Origin: Planctomycetota bacterium
Lineage (GTDB): Bacteria > Planctomycetota > Phycisphaerae > UBA1845
Direction of reading: 5' to 3'
NCBI GenBank assembly: GCA_022566435.1
Contig: JADFIX010000211.1
Span: 1-6,788, forward strand
Length of the DNA stretch: 6,788 bases
Shown piece by piece: positions 1-4,132 of the stretch (position 1 is the first letter of the stretch; each line of letters opens with the position of its first letter). The position numbers and the translations under genes are program-made. The notes under the pieces were generated by a model. The model was given only the letters and a program-made list of their open reading frames with translations, was not told where the DNA came from and did not search any database.

Positions 1-1
1 T

Positions 2-805
2 CAGGAGGGTCCCTACAGTCAGGTCGTGGCCCACGATCTCAACTACCAGGGCCTGACCGGAATTCTCCACATGACGGGCGACGTTGATGGACCGCCCAAG
101 ATTCCCGGCAACGCCATTGCCGATGATGCCGGAGGCATCAGCGCTGCTTTGAGCATCGTGATGGCGCTCTTCCACAAGGAACGAACCGGTGAAGGGCAGT
201 ACGTCGACCTCGCCATGGTCGACACGCTGCTGAACATGATGTTGCTTCAGCTGAACGACGCCGTCGAAACCGGTCGCTCACCGCGGCGCGGCCAGACCAC
301 GCTGTCGGGCGAGTCAGCTTACTACAACATTTACGAGTGCAAGGACGGCAAGTACCTGTCCGTTGGTGCCTTCGAGCCGTGGTTTTGGGCGAACCTCTGT
401 CGCTTGATCGGCGTCGGGGAATTCGCGGATCATCAACATGTGAAACCCGGCTCGCCCGAGGCCGGCGCGCAGATCCAGAAGCTGCGTCAAGTGTTCCGAA
501 CCCGGGAGCGGGACGAGTGGATCGAGCTGCTCATGTTCAAAGAGACGTGCGTGACCCCCGTTCTGTCGCTTGATGAGGTCATGGCGGACCGAAACCACCG
601 AGAGCGGGGAGCCATCCTCTCAGGGGCCGAGCTCGGCGAAGGCTTCGAGGATCAGGTGGGAATCCTCTTCAGGATGTCGAAGACACCCGGCACCCTCCGA
701 CGTCCCGCGCCCGCGGTCGGGCAAGATACACGCGACGTCCTGGCCGAAATCGGCTACGCCTCGCCGGAGATCGAAGCGCTGGAACGGGAGATCTCTACCC
801 CCTAG
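2..805 (+). CDS. Family III CoA-transferase / alpha-methylacyl-CoA racemase-like protein, 5' truncated by window edge
   Basis: The frame is open from base 2 to the TAG at 803-805, giving 267 residues; family members usually have about 360-400, so roughly the first third lies outside the window. A GTG at 26 is in frame but is not the true start, because QEGPYSQV upstream of it fits the family (the usual GP-Y stretch). The visible part has the AHDLNYQGLTG segment, the IADDAGG segment, the KERTGEGQYVDLAM core and the C-terminal GQDTRDVLAEIGY signature. His11 and Asp41 of the visible chain are 30 residues apart, the spacing of the His/Asp acid-base pair in bacterial alpha-methylacyl-CoA racemase (MCR, His126/Asp156). 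This favours a racemase-like activity on branched acyl-CoA, but CoA transfer between acids remains possible. It is presumably cytosolic and acts in acyl-CoA or lipid catabolism. The neighbouring convergent frame ends in a MaoC-like acyl-dehydratase domain, a common partner of these enzymes. Confidence 0.9.
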   Translation, partial: QEGPYSQVVAHDLNYQGLTGILHMTGDVDGPPKIPGNAIADDAGGISAALSIVMALFHKERTGEGQYVDLAMVDTLLNMMLLQLNDAVETGRSPRRGQTTLSGESAYYNIYECKDGKYLSVGAFEPWFWANLCRLIGVGEFADHQHVKPGSPEAGAQIQKLRQVFRTRERDEWIELLMFKETCVTPVLSLDEVMADRNHRERGAILSGAELGEGFEDQVGILFRMSKTPGTLRRPAPAVGQDTRDVLAEIGYASPEIEALEREISTP

Positions 806-807
806 CT

Positions 808-1188
808 CTACCGTCTGGAAGGCAGGGCCAGGGTTCCGCTGCAACGATACGCCGGCCCGAGCTGGGTCTGGATGGCGATGTCCATGTCGATGCGCTTCTC
901 GCCGTCCTCTTCCCACTTCCGGGTGATGGCGCCCGACATCATGTAGTCCTCGCCGGCTCCGATGATTCGCATCATCTGGAGCTGGATGCGACGCACGGTG
1001 CTGAGCGGACCGCCGTAGTCGGTCATGAAACGCGACAGCATTCCCAGGTTGAAGTGGGTTCCCAGGAACATCTCGCGGACCTGGCTCTTGTTGTGGCAGT
1101 ACCAGGTGTTGTGGTGTTGCGGCGCGAAGTCACGGCTGGCCGACGCCATGAAGGCGCAGCGCGTCACCGTGATTGGCATCATCAGATC
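808..1188 (-). other. MaoC-like acyl dehydratase segment within the chimeric frame
   Basis: Residues about 126-251 of the chimeric frame. The catalytic pattern is D-F-A-P-Q-H (the family form is D-x-N-P-[ILV]-H). It is followed by a helix with MFLGTHFNLGMLSRFMTDYGG and the strands of a hotdog fold ending GTLALPSR. Small MaoC proteins have about 140-150 residues, so only a short N-terminus (the usual DVxVGDxLP lead-in) would be missing. Its stop (808-810) is 2 bp from the stop of the CoA-transferase gene, so the two are convergent and look like original chromosomal neighbours. Confidence 0.65.
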
Positions 1189-1563
1189 GGGCAGCGGGTC
1201 GCCTTCGGTTTGCTCGGCACCGAACACCGCGACGGCTCGGAAGCCAAACACGGCGACGCCTTCGGTCACTTCGCCCGTGACCTTATCCTTGCGCTCGACT
1301 TTCTTTGTCATTGGCGCGAGAATCTGAAAAGACTTCTCGCCCTTTTTGACGTTGCGGCCAACGTCCTGCCATTGGCGGAAGCCGCGGGCGTCGCTGTGTC
1401 CGTGGATGGCCGCAATCAACTGGTTTGCCCATGACCAGCGGCGGCATGGCGCGTCGTCTTTTCGGTTGATGAACACGGGCGCCAGTGCCTTTGGGACGTC
1501 GCCGGCCTGGAATGCGTCCAGGATGGCCGTAGCGGCTTCTTCTGCTTTGCCGTAGAATCGCAT
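808..1563 (-). CDS. Chimeric frame: ArdC-type ssDNA-binding N-terminal domain joined to a MaoC-like acyl dehydratase domain
   Basis: This 251-residue frame starts at ATG 1563-1561, preceded by a clear Shine-Dalgarno (GAGAGGAG, 1574-1581, 10 nt from the ATG). Residues about 40-126 match the ArdC N-terminal domain, known from antirestriction proteins that protect incoming single-stranded plasmid DNA: W-x-ANQLI, GFRQWQDVGRNVKKGEK, ILAPM, then AVAVFGAEQTEGDPLP. ArdC normally continues into a metallopeptidase-like domain with HExxH; none is present. Instead residues about 127-249 read as a hotdog-fold MaoC-like dehydratase: ASRDFAPQHH, with the D-x4-H hydratase dyad at Asp145/His150, then LSRFMTDYGGP and a final TLALPSR. 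The two halves belong to unrelated processes (plasmid transfer versus acyl-CoA hydration). I infer a recombination or assembly fusion rather than a designed protein. It lies downstream of the AAA+ gene, same strand, with a 94-bp gap containing two inverted repeats. Confidence 0.75.
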   Translation of the reverse strand: MRFYGKAEEAATAILDAFQAGDVPKALAPVFINRKDDAPCRRWSWANQLIAAIHGHSDARGFRQWQDVGRNVKKGEKSFQILAPMTKKVERKDKVTGEVTEGVAVFGFRAVAVFGAEQTEGDPLPDLMMPITVTRCAFMASASRDFAPQHHNTWYCHNKSQVREMFLGTHFNLGMLSRFMTDYGGPLSTVRRIQLQMMRIIGAGEDYMMSGAITRKWEEDGEKRIDMDIAIQTQLGPAYRCSGTLALPSRR

Positions 1564-1600
1564 TTGGTGACTACTCCTCTCAAGGGAAAACGGTTACCAA

Positions 1601-1633
1601 GAGCCCCCAACGGTTGCAGCCGTTCGGGGGCTC
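1601..1633. repeat. Imperfect inverted repeat (hairpin) between AAA+ and ArdC frames
   Basis: The left arm GAGCCCCCAACGG (1601-1613) pairs with CCGTTCGGGGGCTC (1620-1633) around a 6-nt loop, with one bulged C: 8 bp plus 5 bp of stem. Read leftward (the direction of the flanking genes) it is followed by TTGGTAACCGTTTTCCC, which has only a short T run, so it is not a canonical intrinsic terminator. It could be an attenuator, an mRNA-processing or stabilising hairpin, or a protein-binding site. Confidence 0.6.
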
Positions 1634-1639
1634 GCCTAT

Positions 1640-1656
1640 GCGCCGACCGTCGGCGC
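1640..1656. repeat. Perfect 8-bp inverted repeat just after the AAA+ stop codon
   Basis: GCGCCGAC (1640-1647), one central C, then GTCGGCGC (1649-1656). It lies 1 bp downstream of the AAA+ stop codon (1658-1660 on the minus strand) and 6 bp from the larger hairpin at 1601-1633. With a single central base it would not make a good RNA hairpin without losing inner pairs, so a dimeric protein site is as likely. Confidence 0.5.
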
Positions 1657-1657
1657 C

Positions 1658-2299
1658 TCAGTCCAGCATTTCGCCAGATTCAATCGATTGCAGCATTGCC
1701 CGAAGGTTGTTGCGATGCGTCTGGGCCAGCTTGACGTAGGCCGCCACGGGCTTGCCGTCCAGATTCTCCGCCTGCGCGATCGTCCGGGCGCATTCGGCGA
1801 ACGCTTTGGCCAGGTCGCGGCGCGCCAATTCGATGCGGATGCAACGGGACAGCAACGGGCTTAGGTCGTCGCAATCATCGAACAAAGATTGCTGGCCGTC
1901 GTTGGTGGTCGTGAAAAGCCAAACGACGTGAGCAGGAATTCTTTCCAACGTCACAAGCAATTGCCGGATCGCCGCTTTGTTCAGGCCGTGGGCCTCGTTC
2001 ACGATGTAGGCGCGGCCGCCCTTGCCGAGTCCGCGCGTCTGCGACTCGCGTTCAAGCTGGGCGATGCGTGACGCGCTCAAGCCGGTTGCGTCAACCTCTT
2101 CGATGCACCACTCGTCGGCAACCTCTGCCGCGATAAGGCGCGCGATGGTCGTCTTGCCAGTGCCTGATTGGCCGCTCAGCCAGAATGCGCGCCCCGAAAG
2201 CCCGCCGCGATTGGCCAGCGCCTGGATTTTGCGAACGGCTTTGTCCTGGCCGACGACGTCGTCCCATGTTTTCGGGCGGTATTGTTCGCATAGTTGCAT
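1658..2299 (-). CDS. Miniature clamp-loader-like AAA+ ATPase (DnaX/RFC-related)
   Basis: The frame encodes 213 residues from ATG 2299, with a Shine-Dalgarno AAGGGAG at 2308-2314, 8 nt upstream. The N-terminus [12 protein letters not shown] is the standard opening of DnaX/RFC clamp loaders. Walker A is GQSGTGKTT (residues 43-51). Walker B is RAYIVNEAH (about 96-104), with Asn101 where clamp loaders usually have Asp (DEAH/DEVH); Glu102 is kept. The sensor 1 region is WLFTTTN (127-133), and SRC (151-153) matches the clamp-loader SRC motif used for trans ATP hydrolysis. The zinc-binding insert of bacterial DnaX and the C-terminal collar domain are absent. The protein is therefore much shorter than DnaX and resembles stand-alone phage or plasmid clamp-loader-type ATPases. 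Loading of a sliding clamp or another DNA-remodelling role is inferred. It is the first gene of a leftward operon with the ArdC frame, transcribed from the promoter at 2358-2385. Confidence 0.8.
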   Translation of the reverse strand: MQLCEQYRPKTWDDVVGQDKAVRKIQALANRGGLSGRAFWLSGQSGTGKTTIARLIAAEVADEWCIEEVDATGLSASRIAQLERESQTRGLGKGGRAYIVNEAHGLNKAAIRQLLVTLERIPAHVVWLFTTTNDGQQSLFDDCDDLSPLLSRCIRIELARRDLAKAFAECARTIAQAENLDGKPVAAYVKLAQTHRNNLRAMLQSIESGEMLD

Positions 2300-2357
2300 C
2301 GTTCTTTCTCCCTTGTTTCGTGGTTAATCGGGTGTTGTTTCCGCGTTACTGATGGTG

Positions 2358-2385
2358 AATGTATGGCATATGTCTTGTATGTCAA
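2358..2385 (-). promoter_or_regulatory. Probable sigma70-type promoter for the AAA+/ArdC operon
   Basis: On the minus strand TTGACA (2385-2380, a perfect -35) is followed after 16 bp by TACATT (2363-2358, 4 of 6 to TATAAT). Transcription would start near 2351, giving a leader of about 50 nt before the ATG at 2299. An imperfect direct repeat, TATGTCTTG (2369-2377) and TATGTCAAG (2378-2386), overlaps the -35 and spacer and could be an operator. Confidence 0.55.
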
Positions 2386-2397
2386 GCAGAAAACTTG

Positions 2398-2426
2398 TTG
2401 ACCTGACTTGGCATTTGCCCTATAGT
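2398..2426 (+). promoter_or_regulatory. Probable sigma70-type promoter for the XRE regulator gene
   Basis: TTGACC (2398-2403, 5 of 6 to the -35 consensus) and TATAGT (2421-2426, 5 of 6 to the -10) are separated by exactly 17 bp. The predicted start of transcription, near 2433, lies downstream of the in-frame GTG at 2425. This rules that codon out and favours the ATG at 2479. The -35 boxes of this promoter and the leftward one are only 12 bp apart, back to back. Confidence 0.65.
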
Positions 2427-2478
2427 GTGTCGGGCATTGGCCATGCGTCACCAGAAAACTTTTCAGAAAGATGAATCG

Positions 2479-2754
2479 ATGACCGTTAGCGCGCAGCTTG
2501 AGAAAGCCATCGCATCGTCGGACATGACGTACTATCGAATCGCCAAGGATGCCGGCATCGACTGGAAGACAATCGCCGCTTTCATGGACGGGACGCGACC
2601 CAACGTGTCCATCGATTCAGTCGACAGAATTGCCGCCGTGCTCGGCCTGGAGTTGGTCGTGAAGAAGCGAACGAGCGCGCCGAAGAACAAGGCGCGCACG
2701 AAAAAGAAAACGCCTGCTGCCAGGGGGAAGGTGAAGGGTCGCCGCAAGAAGTGA
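2479..2754 (+). CDS. Small XRE/Cro-CI-type helix-turn-helix regulator with a basic tail
   Basis: I place the start at ATG 2479, giving 91 residues. In-frame GTG 2425 lies within or before the -10 box and ATG 2443 would leave a leader of only about 10 nt, whereas ATG 2479 has AGAAAG 9 nt upstream. Residues about 6-60 form a Cro/CI-type HTH: LEKAIASSDMTYYRIAKDAG (helices 1-2), IDWKTIAAFMDGTRP (recognition helix and turn), then SIDSVDRIAAVLGLELV. The last 30 or so residues are almost all Lys, Arg, Ala, Pro, Thr and Ser, a disordered basic tail likely to strengthen DNA binding. It is divergent from the AAA+/ArdC operon and shares its 5' control region, so I infer autoregulation and repression of that operon. 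Small XRE proteins of this type are frequent in Planctomycetota, but they also occur in plasmids and phages of other groups. Confidence 0.85.
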   Translation: MTVSAQLEKAIASSDMTYYRIAKDAGIDWKTIAAFMDGTRPNVSIDSVDRIAAVLGLELVVKKRTSAPKNKARTKKKTPAARGKVKGRRKK

Positions 2755-2784
2755 GGGGGCCCCCAGCGGCGGCCGATTATGAGT

Positions 2785-2808
2785 TACCATCCGGTGTTGG
2801 TATTTTTT
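2785..2808 (+). terminator. Possible weak intrinsic terminator after the XRE gene
   Basis: TACCA (2785-2789) and TGGTA (2798-2802) form a 5-bp stem around an 8-nt loop, followed directly by six T (2803-2808). The stem is short, so this is tentative. A second small hairpin, GCGTTT (2817-2822) with AAACGC (2829-2834), lies just downstream. Confidence 0.3.
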
Positions 2809-2876
2809 CAGGATTTGCGTTTTCCGGGAAACGCCCTGTTTCTCGCTGTTTTCGCGTTTTCGGCCGGGGGGGTGTG

Positions 2877-3140
2877 TTAGTCGACATCGTGCTGAAGAAG
2901 CGATTGCGGGAATATGATTGTTACGTCATGCCTGGGATGCCCTGCCTCCAATAGCGCCATGCATCGTCGCGCGCCATCAATTAGCCTAGCGCAGCCATCT
3001 TTAACGTAGGCAACGTGCAGCGGCGGAAACGTCTCGCCCATTTTGATGCGGTCTCGATATTCCAACGCCTGGGCCCATCGCGATTCGTATCCGTCATCTC
3101 CCGCCCTGCCTTTCTGAACTTCAATGCACTTGCTCCGCAT
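2877..3140 (-). CDS. ParB/Srx-like nuclease-fold domain protein, start uncertain
   Basis: From ATG 3140 to TAA at 2879-2877 the frame encodes 87 residues. The visible core is that of a ParB N-terminal-like domain: ALEYRDRIKMGETFPPLHVA, a strand, then LIDGARRCMALLEAGH, which fits the D-G-x-x-R-x-x-A-x-x-x-x-G box (nucleotide-binding in ParB and catalytic in ParB-like nucleases). No HTH or dimerisation domain follows, so it is not a full chromosome-partition ParB. Such stand-alone domains occur in phages and plasmids. The frame is open up to 3464 and still looks protein-like to about 3299 (DLDRLYEVVRDGGKRKLKRL), so a longer product starting at TTG 3275 or GTG 3257 is possible. The part above about 3300 is antisense to a better-looking + strand gene. 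No convincing Shine-Dalgarno precedes ATG 3140. Confidence 0.5.
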   Translation of the reverse strand: MRSKCIEVQKGRAGDDGYESRWAQALEYRDRIKMGETFPPLHVAYVKDGCARLIDGARRCMALLEAGHPRHDVTIIFPQSLLQHDVD

Positions 3141-3430
3141 CTCGTCGCTGCGCCACTGAATGAGGCAAGTGGTTGAGATGAGGCAAGCGCCGTCTGTATA
3201 GGCGCCGGTTTTTCTCAAGAGGCGTTTGAGCTTTCTCTTTCCGCCGTCGCGGACCACCTCATAGAGACGGTCCAAGTCACCACCAGAGCGAGGCGCACAC
3301 CAACCACGCGTTTGCTCGCAACCTTTCTCCAGACCTGATCCGAAAGTACAACGAGAGCTGGCGCGCCATTGTTCGCGGAAGGTTATCGCCCGATGGTGAT
3401 CAGACCCACCAAATCGAATATCAACAACAA

Positions 3431-3892
3431 GTGCTACTTGAAATCGAGCTGGCCCCGCACGCATGGATAGTGCATTACATGGCCGAGTATCCGGGTCACT
3501 TCAGAAACACCGAGTACAGTTCCGCTGAACGTAGTGGAGACGTCTGGGACATGCTTTCAGAATTTGCCCACCACAAGTACTCCGTTGAACAGTGGAAGAA
3601 ATACCATTCGCTGTTTGACGTGGGGATCACTAACGTCGCGCAGCAACTTGAGGGGCTGCTCCCGGCGCATGGTGATGTTGTTCCCGTTACTGTAAAACTT
3701 GCGGTATTGCGAACGACGTCACAACTGATGGGCGAACGTCGGAGTTATCAACAACTTCCACAGATTATTGAAATCTCTCCCGGTGGCGACGACTCGCTTT
3801 TCGCAGAGCGATTCAAGGCAGTAATACGGTCACTGTCATCCCTAGCACGAACCGCGGATCAACAACGAAATACATTGGCACCGGTCACATAA
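3431..3892 (+). CDS. Unrecognised integron-cassette-type gene, probably 5' truncated
   Basis: I do not recognise the family. From GTG 3431 to TAA 3890-3892 the frame encodes 153 residues, soluble and mostly alpha-helical by composition, with no signal peptide or membrane segment. The GTG has no Shine-Dalgarno. The same frame is open back to 3230 and remains convincing upstream of the GTG (for example DLIRKYNESWRAIVRGRLSP at about 3326-3385), without an ATG, GTG or TTG start. The gene therefore probably lost its 5' end, and the GTG is only a nominal start. The TAA stop overlaps the R'' box of the attC-like site (3887-3893), the usual arrangement of an integron gene cassette. Function is unknown, as for most cassette genes. 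Confidence 0.55.
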   Translation: MLLEIELAPHAWIVHYMAEYPGHFRNTEYSSAERSGDVWDMLSEFAHHKYSVEQWKKYHSLFDVGITNVAQQLEGLLPAHGDVVPVTVKLAVLRTTSQLMGERRSYQQLPQIIEISPGGDDSLFAERFKAVIRSLSSLARTADQQRNTLAPVT

Positions 3893-3977
3893 CAAACCAT
3901 TGCACACGGAGCCGCGGGCCGCGCGGGTTCTGAAATCAACATCGCTCGCCGCGGCCCGGTGAACGGTGACGTTATAC
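3887..3977 (+). repeat. Integron attC-like recombination site
   Basis: R'' is ACATAAC (3887-3893) and R' is GTTATAC (3971-3977); both keep the TAAC / GTTA core and are nearly complementary. Inside them are 6-bp spacers (AAACCA at 3894-3899 and GGTGAC at 3965-3970). Next come TTGCAC (3900-3905) facing GTGAAC (3959-3964), which pair with an extra unpaired G at 3902, the kind of extrahelical base that sets strand choice in attC. Imperfectly complementary GC-rich arms follow (CGGAGCCGCGGGC with GCCGCGGCCCGG). The 91-bp length is within the attC range. The upstream stop codon lies in R''. The style, with a TGCAC...CGGAG arm facing CCCGGTGA, is one I associate with Planctomycetota-type attC sites. 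Confidence 0.75.
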
Positions 3978-4132
3978 GGCAACCAGCGAATCCACTCGCG
4001 TCCCTCGTCCCCTCTGGCTGAGTCACGCTCCAGCGCTCCCCCTCAGCGCCCCGCCCCCCGCTCCGGCGACCAGCACATCGTCAGGCGCCCCTCCTGCCAG
4101 GCCGCAGTCCTGCTCCAGCCGCGGGCCAGATC
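3978..4132. other. Non-coding, C-rich stretch between the attC-like site and the WD40 gene
   Basis: I see no gene or RNA here. It is C-rich on the + strand (GCGCCCCGCCCCCCGCTCC around 4047-4066) and lies downstream of the stop of the leftward WD40/beta-helix frame. If the attC-like site were followed by another cassette, its gene should begin here on the + strand, and none does. Confidence 0.5.

Noticed and set aside
793..812. Direct repeat CTCTACC at 793-799 and 806-812 around the convergent stop codons
   Set aside because: Seven bases, 13 bp apart, with no other features of an insertion target duplication and no element between them.
1054..1434. + strand frame opposite the ArdC/MaoC frame
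   Set aside because: It is a shadow frame without domain resemblance, and the opposite strand has recognisable motifs and a good Shine-Dalgarno.
2022..2327. + strand frame opposite the AAA+ gene
   Set aside because: The opposite strand carries Walker A, Walker B and SRC motifs; this frame shows only Ser/Arg-rich composition.
2425..2478. GTG 2425 or ATG 2443 as the start of the XRE gene
   Set aside because: GTG 2425 overlaps the -10 box and lies before the expected transcript start. ATG 2443 would leave almost no leader, and the residues added are not part of the HTH domain.
2755..2764. Perfect palindrome GGGGGCCCCC directly after the XRE stop codon
   Set aside because: It has no loop and no following T run, so it cannot act as a simple terminator, and a short G/C run of this kind can arise by chance in GC-rich DNA.
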